Source: Akkermansia muciniphila (lineage in GTDB: Bacteria > Verrucomicrobiota > Verrucomicrobiia > Verrucomicrobiales > V1-33). Taken from it: DNA of 64,000 nucleotides. This document shows positions 1 to 8,473 of the stretch, one piece after another (the stretch's first letter is position 1; every line of letters begins with the position of its first letter). The position numbers and the translations under genes are program-made. Under the pieces are notes generated by a model. The model ran no database searches, had not been told where the DNA came from, and saw nothing but the letters and a program-made list of their open reading frames with translations. The stretch covers positions 1-64,000 of the forward strand of contig CALQSQ010000011.1 in the NCBI GenBank assembly GCA_943333275.1. The letters run 5' to 3'.

Positions 1-85
1 CATCCAGCAAGGCCTCACGTTGAGGGGCGGGAGTCCGGATGCGGTGCCGGGTGTCGGTTTTGAGGATGGTTAATTCTTCGGTCAT
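1..85 (-). CDS. N-terminus of an IS66-type accessory protein (partial)
   Basis: Only 28 codons are in the window. The start ATG is at 85 on the minus strand and the frame stays open to the window edge. The predicted peptide contains RIRTPAPQREALLD, which matches from memory the pattern near the start of small IS66-associated proteins (a Lys-Thr-Asp stretch, then an Arg-Thr-Pro and an Arg-Glu-Ala-Leu-Leu-Asp motif), where a helix-turn-helix follows. The helix-turn-helix itself is not in view. It lies just inside the candidate element end at 147, which supports the call. It could be another small DNA-binding protein. Confidence 0.5.
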   Translation of the reverse strand, partial: MTEELTILKTDTRHRIRTPAPQREALLD

Positions 86-147
86 GATGCCGCCAAGCTA
101 ACCCAACGACTGGCCTCGCCGCTAGTGGTGCCGGGTGTGACGCTTAC
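1..147 (-). mobile_element. End of an IS66-like insertion element (partial)
   Basis: Read on the minus strand, the boundary at about 147 begins GTAAGCGTCAC, which resembles the GTAA-starting terminal inverted repeats of IS66-family elements. About 60 bases inside it begins a reading frame whose start resembles the small accessory protein of IS66 elements. The other end lies outside the window, so neither the inverted repeat partner nor a target duplication can be checked. The assignment rests on the combination of terminal sequence and reading frame. Confidence 0.5.
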
Positions 148-304
148 CGTCCGGTTCCATTTTGCACATTCATCACCGCTCCGCTTCGCAAGGGTGCGGG
201 CGATTCATTAGATTTTTGTGAAATTGCGAGACTTGTATATTAATTATTGAAGTTTCAAATTTTTATGGTATTTATGGCTCAATATTAACAAATCAAGGGG
301 CAAA

Positions 305-3300
305 ATGTTTATTTCCAAGCTAATTCGTTTAAGACCCAGGGGGTTCACACTAATCGAAATCCTTATCACTGTTGGGGTCATCGCCATCCTGGCTGGAGCG
401 GCCTTTTTTGCGCTGCAGTCCAACATCAACACCGTTTCGCAGAAAGCGAAACTGCCCCAGGACGTGGCCACCATGAACCGCGCAGTGGAAACGTATCTGG
501 CCTCGGGGGGATCGCTCGACGGGGTGACCTCTCCGGCGGCAGTTCTGGCTAAGCTCAAGACCCAGGCGGTGGACCGGCAACAAATCGCCGCCGCCAACGG
601 CTCGATGATCGATCTTCGAATTAACATCCAGACTGCAACAGGATCGGCCGAGGAAGTGGCCATCTGGGATGCCCAACAGAAAGTGTTCCGGATTGTCAAA
701 AGCACTGCCGTCCCCAGCGGGACGACCGCCATTTCTGAATTTAAGGTCGATCCCAACGCCAGCTTCGAAATCGCGACGGAGAACCGCCAGAACAATTATC
801 ACCTGGCTGCGGAAAGCAATTGGATCTGGGATTATGAAGACCAGTATGGCGGAGAGGTCAGCCGCACCCTGATCCGCCCGAGCACCACCAAGTCCACCAA
901 CCGCCAGGCCCCCGCAACCGTCGCGGCGGCGCGCCTCCTGCCACCCACCTTTTCCCTGACTCCTGGGACCTATGCGCTATCCCGCTTTCCGGCGTCCGTG
1001 CAGCTTGCCAACCCCAATGCGGGCGGCACGTCCACCCTTTGGTTTTCGCAAAATTCCGCCGAATGGGCCATGTACGACTCTGCGATGTCAGTGCTTCCAG
1101 GTGCCGGTATTCAGGCGTATGCAGCCACTCTGAATGATGAATTATTCTCGGACAGCCAGACCGCGTCGGCGCTCTACGAGGCAAGCAAGGTGACCATTCA
1201 GGTCGGCGACAACGTGAAATCCTCCTTCCGCTACGGCGAACTGGGCGGACCACTGGCCCCCGGCTCCATCACCCCGGCTCCACTGACTCCGGGCAAACTC
1301 CTGCTGATGAATGGAGCCGAATTCCCGGATTACTGGGAGAACCATGACACGTTTCAGTTTTTCTGGACCCTCGACGGTGGAGATCCCAAACTCAACGGGG
1401 CGGGCCGTCGGACCGGCAATGATACGTTCGTAACCAACTATCCCGGGGATGAGGTGGCGGTCGCGCTGTCGGATTTCTCGACCTCCCCCTCCATCAATCT
1501 GCAATATTATGCGCTGGCCAAAAATCCCAATGTGGCCATCAGCAGCAATGTCACGCCGAAGTTGATCAGCCGTTCGGCCACCCCTCTGCTCCCGCCCCTG
1601 ATCACTCCCGGAACCGGCAGTCTCGACGGGACGGACCCGGTGGCCATGGTTCTGGACCTCACCGGTGGACAAACGCCCGCAGGGGCGCGGATTTTTTATC
1701 GCTCGGATGGTGTCGATCCCGGGGCGGGTCAGGATCCAAACCCCGGAGCCGTCGAATACACTGGCACCTTCCTGCCCGCTCCAAATATTGGTCCGGTGGC
1801 GGCGATTGGAGCCCGGGTCTATCCACCCGTTGGCTACAAGGACTGGTTCGTCACCAGTCCCGTGGCGGTACGGACGTATTTCCTGCCTTACGCTGACAAG
1901 AACATCTATGCTGTCACCGGAACCGATACGAGCACCTACGTCGTGGATCCCAACTCCGGCACCACCCAGCTCATCAACAGCACGGCTCCCTTCAACATGC
2001 GCACCATGGCCCTGGATGCAAAAAACGCCGCCCTCTACTACACGGAAGCCGCCGGCAGTGGCTGGCGTTTGGGACGGTACAATATCATCAGCCAGACGCA
2101 TGCGATTCTCGGAAGCCTGAGCACCGGCCGGACCTACAATGCCACCCAACAACCGGAAAACCTGACCTTCTACAACAACAACCTCTACTACATCGCACGC
2201 CAGTCGGACGACCTCATCAAAATCTCCCTCTCCACCGCGGCGGTGCCCGCGATCACCACCGTCAGCAAACTGGCCGACATTACCACCAACACCACGAGCT
2301 TTGCAACCGTTGGTGACATGGCCGTGGACGATAATGGCTGGATGTTTTTTGACGATGACGTCAAGCGCCACTACCGCTTCAGCCTGATCACGCTTAGCGG
2401 ATACAAACGCATTGGCGATACCGAGCGTGTCAATGATGCCCTGGCAATTTACCAGGGACTCCTCTATGCCGGGGATGTGGGCACCGATGATATCCGGCGC
2501 ATTTCGCCAGCCATCGGCACCACCCTTTCGAAAGTCACCACCGCCCCGGTGAAGCGTTTCGCCGATTTCGGTTCCCCCACTTCCTCCAGTGCCACTCCGG
2601 CCAGTTCGTCCCTGTGGATGATTGTGGATCACTCGGATGGCCCGCATCTGCATCAACTCCGCAATTACCGCAGTCCGGTGATCGCTGCGGATGTGGACTT
2701 TGGCGTGCTCAATTATCTCAGCGGAACCACCGTCACCAGCATGAATGCCGTGGGACAGGGCTACATCAAGGCCATGTGCATCACCTCGGCCGGGATGATG
2801 TATTTCTGCCGGAATTTCAAGACCACCATCAGTGGGACGGACTACTACCGCCCGATCATGAAGCTGGACATCAGCAATCTCTCACCCGGCGACACTCTGG
2901 CTGCCACCTTTGTGGGTGACCTCAAAACCAGCCTGACCACCATTGCCGGCACGATCGATCCGGATGATGTCGTGACGGGCATCACCATCTCACCTGCCGG
3001 CCAGCTCTATGGCGTCCTGCGGGAGGGATTAAATTCGGGGGCAGGCGGGGAGGATTATCTCTTCCGCGTCACGCAGACCGTCGCCAGCATGGCGGGTCCA
3101 AATCTCCCCACCGTCCTGGTTGGCAGGTTGACCTCCCCCGTCGGTTCCTCCACCCAGTCCGAAGACCTCACCTTCGGGCCGGACGGCCGCCTCTACGTCA
3201 GTGACATTTCGGACGACACCATTTACACGGTCGATTCCACAACCGGTTCCATCCTCACCTCCTTCGGCACGCAGACGAATGGAAACTATCTTGCCCTGGC

Positions 3301-5614
3301 TGTCGATCCACTCGACTACCGGCTGATCGGCAGCAGCTCCAGTGCCAGCTCACCAGCCAATTCACTGATGAAAGTGGATGGAAGCAGTGGAAACGACGAC
3401 CAGTTGATCGATATGGCCTCGCTTTTCGGCTTCAGCAACGTCGAAGCCATGGCCTTCTTCCAGGGGACTTTCGTCCTCTCCCAGGGCGAACCGGATCTGT
3501 ATGCGGTGGACGGGACGGAAACCATTTACGGCGTGGACATCGACACCGGGGCCACCAGCCTCGTGACCGACGCGCCCTTCCGCCTCCGCGCCCTGGCCTA
3601 TGATTTCGTGAACCAGCGTCTTTTTTATCTGCGGAACAGTGCAGGCTCCATGACGATCGGCAGCTACAGCCTCATCACCAACACCCATACGACCCAGGGC
3701 ACCCTCCAAGATTGGTGGCACGGTTACACACCCACCGAACTGCCGGATAACCTGTGCTACTTCGGTGGATTCCTCTGGTATGTGCCACCACGCTCGGATG
3801 ATCTGGTGAAAATTCAGCTCGACTCCACCGGCGCGGTGGTCAACCAGACCAAGGCCGCCGAGCTGACCGCCAACAACTTGAAATTTGACCTCATTGGCGA
3901 CCTGGCCGTGGCACCGGATGGATGGATGTATTTCACCGCCACCAATTTTGAAGGCCAGCGGTTCTGCCGCTTCCGGCTCCCGGCGCTGGCAAATTTTGAA
4001 GTCCTCTCCGGTCCCTCGTTCCCGAATACCTCCGTTCCAGCATCCGATTTCACCGAGTTGTGGTTCGACGCCCTGGCCTTCCGAACCGTGGACGGCGCAG
4101 GCAACCGGCCACTCTACGGCACCTTCTCCGCTGCCTCGGCACCACTGCGCACCGTTTCAACGACGAACGGCAGCAGCACGTTGTACAAGCCTCTCAATCC
4201 ATCCCTCCAGGTGATCGATTTCTCCGACTACCATCCCGGCTCCATGGGTTCGACTTCCTGGATCAGCACTCCCGTTATCGCCATCAACAATCTGCGCACC
4301 GGCTACACCTATGCGAACGTGGGTGGCCCATTCCTCCCCGGCACGACCGCAGCTCCCGCCGTTTCCGCACCACCGAACATTGTCCTCGTAAACTCCAACC
4401 AGATTCCCCTGACCCAACAGAACAGCAGTACCTTCTCCATCCAGTGGACGTATGATGGATCCAATCCCCTGACGTCCACAGCCGCCATCCTCGGGACCAC
4501 CTTCACCAACGGGATGCCGTCAATGCCCGTAGCGGTCGATTTCGCCAAATGGGGCACCCGCACCACGCTGCCGCTCAGCGCCGCCGCCAAATCCAACAAT
4601 GCTCTGATCATGACCGACTCTCCCCGGGTATCGGTGAGCGCCCCCATCATCAAGACCCAGCTGCGCGATGCCGTCTTCACCCTGGTGACCACCGGCTTCG
4701 GAATGCGCACGCTGGAAATATCCGGCGATATCAATGCCGGCGACTGCCCGCCCGGCACCAGGATTTACTATACCACCGACGGAACCGACCCCGGACTGAC
4801 CACCGACGTTTCCGGAATGGAAGTCCCCTCATCAGCCTCGGCCCTGCTGTACACCGGAGCCATTACGCCTCCCAACACCGGAACCGTTGATTATGTCGTG
4901 ACCGCCCGCGTCTACCCCCCCCCGACCCTCGGTTCCTGGTTTAGCACCAGCATCAGTGATTACATCGCCGTTCCCGTCGGGATCGCTGGTGGTCACATGG
5001 ATCTGGACACCTCCCACCTGCTCTACGCGTTCCGCAAAGGCACCACCGACGGCCACGTTCACGAGTATGACAAGGTTTACAACGTCGTGGGTTCCTCCTT
5101 CTTCGGCTTCCTGGATTCGAAACTTAAAAACATCCCGACCTACGTCGCCAACAACGTTAAATTCAAAATCATCGTCGCCAACGCCAACCTGTCCCCCGGC
5201 GGCCGGCTTGTGATCAACAAGAATTACAACTCCTCCGATCCGACCACTTGGATTCCCGTCACCACCTATGACGAGATCGCCCTCTCAGCCCTGCCCATCT
5301 ACAGCCTCAATGGGATTGCCGGAACCACGCAGCTTACGAAACTCGGCATTTACTTTGACACCAACGTCATCGCCGCTGGCGGCCTTATCCCCACGGTAAC
5401 CAGTAATGTTAGAAACAACACGCCTGGGTTGCTAGGCGAATGGCGCAATGGCGCTCTGACCGTTCAACTCGTCCTGGTCAATTCCAACGGCACCAATGGC
5501 TTCACCACCAACCTTGGCTACAGTAACGGCGGCGTCCAGGGCGTCGCCACCAGCGGACTGCTTTGGGAATCCACCGTCTTCTACCACTGGAGTGGAGCCG
5601 CATATGGCCAGTAA
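305..5614 (+). CDS. Giant surface protein with type IV prepilin N-terminus, chitobiase-like and propeller repeats
   Basis: This 1769-residue protein opens with a basic leader and the prepilin motif RGFTLIEILITVGVIAIL (Gly13, Phe14, Glu18), so a prepilin peptidase should cut after Gly13 and the hydrophobic helix should anchor or assemble it. The rest is far larger than a pilin. FFWTLDGGDP lies near residue 350 and TYDGSNP near 1380. Modules like the chitobiase/hexosaminidase C-terminal domain occur near 460 (RIFYRSDGVDPG) and 1484 (RIYYTTDGTDPG). Two related propeller-like blocks cover about 533-695 and 1073-1230. The last 207 residues (from about 1563) form a separate domain with HVHEYD. The start is fixed by the leader and by CAAGGGG at 295-301. 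No partner pilus genes are adjacent. Export by a type II/IV pilus-like machine is inference. Confidence 0.85.
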   Translation: MFISKLIRLRPRGFTLIEILITVGVIAILAGAAFFALQSNINTVSQKAKLPQDVATMNRAVETYLASGGSLDGVTSPAAVLAKLKTQAVDRQQIAAANGSMIDLRINIQTATGSAEEVAIWDAQQKVFRIVKSTAVPSGTTAISEFKVDPNASFEIATENRQNNYHLAAESNWIWDYEDQYGGEVSRTLIRPSTTKSTNRQAPATVAAARLLPPTFSLTPGTYALSRFPASVQLANPNAGGTSTLWFSQNSAEWAMYDSAMSVLPGAGIQAYAATLNDELFSDSQTASALYEASKVTIQVGDNVKSSFRYGELGGPLAPGSITPAPLTPGKLLLMNGAEFPDYWENHDTFQFFWTLDGGDPKLNGAGRRTGNDTFVTNYPGDEVAVALSDFSTSPSINLQYYALAKNPNVAISSNVTPKLISRSATPLLPPLITPGTGSLDGTDPVAMVLDLTGGQTPAGARIFYRSDGVDPGAGQDPNPGAVEYTGTFLPAPNIGPVAAIGARVYPPVGYKDWFVTSPVAVRTYFLPYADKNIYAVTGTDTSTYVVDPNSGTTQLINSTAPFNMRTMALDAKNAALYYTEAAGSGWRLGRYNIISQTHAILGSLSTGRTYNATQQPENLTFYNNNLYYIARQSDDLIKISLSTAAVPAITTVSKLADITTNTTSFATVGDMAVDDNGWMFFDDDVKRHYRFSLITLSGYKRIGDTERVNDALAIYQGLLYAGDVGTDDIRRISPAIGTTLSKVTTAPVKRFADFGSPTSSSATPASSSLWMIVDHSDGPHLHQLRNYRSPVIAADVDFGVLNYLSGTTVTSMNAVGQGYIKAMCITSAGMMYFCRNFKTTISGTDYYRPIMKLDISNLSPGDTLAATFVGDLKTSLTTIAGTIDPDDVVTGITISPAGQLYGVLREGLNSGAGGEDYLFRVTQTVASMAGPNLPTVLVGRLTSPVGSSTQSEDLTFGPDGRLYVSDISDDTIYTVDSTTGSILTSFGTQTNGNYLALAVDPLDYRLIGSSSSASSPANSLMKVDGSSGNDDQLIDMASLFGFSNVEAMAFFQGTFVLSQGEPDLYAVDGTETIYGVDIDTGATSLVTDAPFRLRALAYDFVNQRLFYLRNSAGSMTIGSYSLITNTHTTQGTLQDWWHGYTPTELPDNLCYFGGFLWYVPPRSDDLVKIQLDSTGAVVNQTKAAELTANNLKFDLIGDLAVAPDGWMYFTATNFEGQRFCRFRLPALANFEVLSGPSFPNTSVPASDFTELWFDALAFRTVDGAGNRPLYGTFSAASAPLRTVSTTNGSSTLYKPLNPSLQVIDFSDYHPGSMGSTSWISTPVIAINNLRTGYTYANVGGPFLPGTTAAPAVSAPPNIVLVNSNQIPLTQQNSSTFSIQWTYDGSNPLTSTAAILGTTFTNGMPSMPVAVDFAKWGTRTTLPLSAAAKSNNALIMTDSPRVSVSAPIIKTQLRDAVFTLVTTGFGMRTLEISGDINAGDCPPGTRIYYTTDGTDPGLTTDVSGMEVPSSASALLYTGAITPPNTGTVDYVVTARVYPPPTLGSWFSTSISDYIAVPVGIAGGHMDLDTSHLLYAFRKGTTDGHVHEYDKVYNVVGSSFFGFLDSKLKNIPTYVANNVKFKIIVANANLSPGGRLVINKNYNSSDPTTWIPVTTYDEIALSALPIYSLNGIAGTTQLTKLGIYFDTNVIAAGGLIPTVTSNVRNNTPGLLGEWRNGALTVQLVLVNSNGTNGFTTNLGYSNGGVQGVATSGLLWESTVFYHWSGAAYGQ

Positions 5615-6379
5615 TGCCCACACTCTCCATGGGTAAACCAGGACATCATCCACCTGAGGGAGTGCTAATACCAGAGGGAATGGAAAACGGGTCTGTTTTG
5701 GATGGAAATTGAGGGGAACCTTCTCACCCCGAAATCCTCCACCCCTCGCAGACCGATGAGTTGGTTGTTCACCGAAGGGGGCATGAGAAAGCAGCCGGGG
5801 GGCAGAGGAGCGACCCCCCAGACCAGAAGCCTAATGTCCATCGTTCTGAGGGGACGAAAGAAATCAGCATTCGTGCGCAAAGCCAGATCCTCTCTCGTTC
5901 CCCTGCCCCGCTGGGGCGGAACGTCGTGGTGTTGATGTCCAGTCATTTCGCTTCGCTACTTGCCGGGCTGCTTTCCGTCCATCCCTCCGGGATTCAGAGG
6001 CCTGTTTTCCATGGCTTTCGTTAAAAGCGATCGGTTTTGACTGAACTCCCTCACGCCCCGGCGAGCGCATCCGGGTGTCCCTTTGGCCTGCGTGCCTTGA
6101 TGACCCAGCTTCCTGTCCATGCATTTCGGCCAGGGAGCCCAGCTGGTCTGGAATTCATGGAAACTCATCCGCCATGTCCCTCGGAATGATATCGGTCATC
6201 TCGACCGGAATTTTCCAGATGCGAGTGCTCATACCAATACTGCTGCCAAAATTTTTATAAATATTTTTGAGGATTTTCATCCTGCGCTGCAAGGCCAAAA
6301 TGACCGGAAATAATCGGGCTAACAATATTTAATTAACTAGTATTAATGAAATTTCCATTATTGAAACTGATTTACATAC
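5615..6379. other. Stretch without a recognisable gene
   Basis: Several overlapping frames of 60-90 codons are open on both strands, but none has a recognisable motif and they exclude one another. The G+C-rich part (about 5700-6180) has short inverted repeats such as CCCCGCTGGGG near 5907. The last 150 bases become A+T-rich towards the peptide gene. A 14-base near-repeat, GAGTGCTNATACCA, occurs at 5660 and 6223. It could be decayed mobile DNA or an untranslated region. Confidence 0.5.
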
Positions 6380-6438
6380 TTGACATTTTTACCAAAATAG
6401 CGAAACTGTGGAGCTTATTCCAAAAAAATTTGGAATAA
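6380..6438 (+). promoter_or_regulatory. Possible promoter and operator-like inverted repeat before the peptide gene
   Basis: A perfect TTGACA lies at 6380-6385, but no good -10 hexamer is seen at 16-18 bases, so the promoter is only a candidate. At 6415-6438 there is a perfect 10-base inverted repeat, TTATTCCAAA and TTTGGAATAA around AAAA, ending 35 bases before the chosen ATG at 6474. It could be an operator or a stem in the leader mRNA. It is not followed by a T-run, so it is not a plausible terminator. Confidence 0.35.
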
Positions 6439-6473
6439 ACAGAACAACAACCCTAAACAAGAAAACAACAACC

Positions 6474-6680
6474 ATGAGCAAAATCAGCATCCTTGAGAAA
6501 TTCGCCCAAGACGCCATTAACGCACCAGCCCTGGTGACCGGCGGTAAAAAATGCGGCGGCAGCAAGAAGAAGAGTCATAAGTCCAAGAGCCACAAATCAG
6601 GTGGCGGCAGCAAGGCCAAGAGCCGTAAATCCGGCGGCAGCAAAGGCAGTTGCTACGTGCCCCCTCCATGCAAGTACTAA
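6474..6680 (+). CDS. Double-glycine-leader secreted peptide with Ser-Lys/Ser-Arg repeats
   Basis: The 68-residue product has a 24-residue leader (ISILEKFAQDAINAPALVTGG at its end) finishing in Gly23-Gly24, the cleavage site used by C39 peptidases. The 44-residue remainder is very basic and serine-rich. It holds three Gly-Gly-Ser-Lys-type units separated by Ser-His-Lys and Ser-Arg-Lys repeats, and Cys27, Cys60 and Cys66 near its ends, finishing CYVPPPCKY. The frame is open upstream from a GTG at 6408, but ATG 6474 gives a normal leader length. A C39 exporter operon starts 246 bases downstream, behind a terminator. It is probably a bacteriocin-like or signalling peptide. The repeats resemble eukaryotic RS domains, and the kinase at the end of the following operon resembles SR-protein kinases. 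Activity and modification are unknown. Confidence 0.8.
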   Translation: MSKISILEKFAQDAINAPALVTGGKKCGGSKKKSHKSKSHKSGGGSKAKSRKSGGSKGSCYVPPPCKY

Positions 6681-6708
6681 GCTCCAGGCTTACTGCTTAG
6701 CTAAGACG

Positions 6709-6746
6709 ACAGGGAAGAGGGGAAACCTCTTCCCTGTTTTGTTGTT
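6709..6746 (+). terminator. Intrinsic terminator after the peptide gene
   Basis: The 12-base arms ACAGGGAAGAGG and CCTCTTCCCTGT pair perfectly around GGAAA and are followed by TTTGTTGTT. The hairpin begins 28 bases after the peptide stop codon. It should separate a short, possibly abundant, peptide transcript from the export operon, either fully or by partial read-through. Confidence 0.8.
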
Positions 6747-6925
6747 CAGGACCGCAAAGTTTGTCATGAACTCCGATGGCGCGTTCAGGGGGCGGTCTAG
6801 AAGGCCATGAGTTCAGGGAATTCACAAATTTTATTCTCATTTATGCTATTTTTGCAATTTATGCGATTTTTCCTTTACGGAATGGGATTTATGGTTTTTA
6901 CTATCAACCTAATTCCTTAAGATCC

Positions 6926-8461
6926 ATGAATTTCCAGAATCTCATCCGTTGGAGCGTTTTTTTCATCCTCCCCATTCTCCTCGGCAGTTGTGCGCTCACT
7001 GAGGAAAAGCTTCAGGCAGTGAGGAAACCTTCCAACAGTAACGAAATTCGCAGGGCCAGGATTGTGGGTGAGCCTGGGGAAACCGGACCGAAATTACCGG
7101 GAAGCGGGGGGCAGATCACAGTTGATGAATGTGTAGAATTTGCGCTGGAGAAAAATTTCTCGATCCGGCTCGCGAAAGCGGCGGAGAAGGCGGCGGTGGC
7201 GGATTTGACGCGGGCCAAAGCTGCGTTTGATCCGACGATTGGTGGCTCCGTGGTTACCAGTGACGCGGGGCAGGGGTGGAGTGGGGCAACCGGCAGCGGG
7301 GGGATTTCCAAGAAATTCGTCACAGGCACTGAGGTCAGGATGGAAGCGGGGGATGTCTATGGCAACAGCGGCGATTTCCGGGATGATTATTTAACGGGAC
7401 AGGCAACCTCGGATCTGACGGTGAGCGTCCGGCAGCCGCTGCTGCGCGGGGCGAACTGGGGGGTGAACCGCTCGGGAATCAAATTGGCGGAATTGCTGAA
7501 GGAGCAGGCCACGGCATCAAAGACTGCAGAGGTGTTGGATATGCTGCGGGCGGCGGAAACTGCCTATTGGACGGCAGCGGTGGCGCGGGAGGTGCTGGAG
7601 CGCCAAAAGACCAGCCTGCAACGCGCGGAGAAATTGCATGCCGATGTCAAGGCCCGTCTCGACGCAGGCGAGGCCTCGCAACTCGACGTACTGGAGGCGG
7701 ACGTCGCGCTGGCCGGAGCGCAGGAACGACTCGTGGCGGCCGAGCGCGCGGCGGCGGATCGGTTGGACGAAATGTGGTTTGTGCTGGGGGTGTCGGTGAA
7801 TCAGCGGCCTGAGAAAATAACCTTTCCAGCGATCGATGAAAAAGCGCTGCAAGCAGCCAAACCCAACGTGGCAGCCAGCACCACCAGTGCTCTGACGCAA
7901 TCCCCCGCCGCCGTGCTGCTGGTCAACGAAGTGCAGCGTCGCGAGATCGAACTGCGCAAGGCCCGCAACGGGCTGCTGCCGCAGGTCGATTTGGAATTCG
8001 ATGCCGATCACGTCAACAACCGCACTTCCAGCACGGGAAACAAATCCGGAGGATATGACGCGGTGGCCTTGATCCGTGTAAGCATGCCGCTGACTTTCCG
8101 GGCAGAGCGTGCGGACTTGGCGCGAGCCCAGGCGGAACTGGAGCGCAGCCAGGCCAGCCGGGAACAGGCGGAATTGCGGTTGCGCCAGCGTGTTGCGGAA
8201 TTGTGCCGCGCCTTGCTTTCAGGCAGCGAGACGCTGCGCGTGGCGAAACTGTCGCTCGCGGCGCGTCAGAAGAAAATTGAGGAGGAAGTCCGCCGTCATG
8301 CGGAAGGATTGCTTTCCACCCACGATTTGCGGATTGCCCAGGAGGAACTGGATGGAGCGGAACTCAATGAACTGCAGGCCCGCCTCTCGCTGTTAGGCAA
8401 TCAGGCATCGCTCGGCCAGTTGGACGGCAATCTGGCCGGTCGTCACGGCATTTCCCTGTAG
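6926..8461 (+). CDS. TolC-family outer-membrane efflux lipoprotein
   Basis: The 511-residue product starts with a lipoprotein signal whose lipobox is LGSC (Cys about residue 22). It continues with the OEP pattern of TolC-like proteins: VDECVEFALEKNFSIRLAKA near the N-terminus, long Ala/Glu/Arg-rich helices, and a second repeat with LRKARNGLLPQVDLEF. It should form the outer-membrane channel of a type I secretion system with the next two products. The ATG at 6926 is preferred over an upstream in-frame ATG at 6776 because it gives a clean signal peptide. The upstream 100 bases are very A+T-rich and probably hold the operon promoter. The next gene starts 12 bases after its stop. Confidence 0.9.
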   Translation: MNFQNLIRWSVFFILPILLGSCALTEEKLQAVRKPSNSNEIRRARIVGEPGETGPKLPGSGGQITVDECVEFALEKNFSIRLAKAAEKAAVADLTRAKAAFDPTIGGSVVTSDAGQGWSGATGSGGISKKFVTGTEVRMEAGDVYGNSGDFRDDYLTGQATSDLTVSVRQPLLRGANWGVNRSGIKLAELLKEQATASKTAEVLDMLRAAETAYWTAAVAREVLERQKTSLQRAEKLHADVKARLDAGEASQLDVLEADVALAGAQERLVAAERAAADRLDEMWFVLGVSVNQRPEKITFPAIDEKALQAAKPNVAASTTSALTQSPAAVLLVNEVQRREIELRKARNGLLPQVDLEFDADHVNNRTSSTGNKSGGYDAVALIRVSMPLTFRAERADLARAQAELERSQASREQAELRLRQRVAELCRALLSGSETLRVAKLSLAARQKKIEEEVRRHAEGLLSTHDLRIAQEELDGAELNELQARLSLLGNQASLGQLDGNLAGRHGISL

Positions 8462-8473
8462 GTCATTGCAACC

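Noticed and set aside
1142-2656. Long minus-strand open frame opposite the giant surface gene
   Set aside because: It is antisense to a frame with clear domains, has no recognisable motif, and is explained by G+C-rich codon bias.
5660-6236. Near-identical 14-base direct repeats as ends of a mobile element
   Set aside because: 13 of 14 bases match, but no inverted repeats or transposase lie between them, so chance is likely enough.
6408-6473. GTG start for the secreted peptide
   Set aside because: It would read through the inverted repeat at 6415-6438 and give a leader of 46 residues; ATG 6474 gives a usual 24-residue leader.
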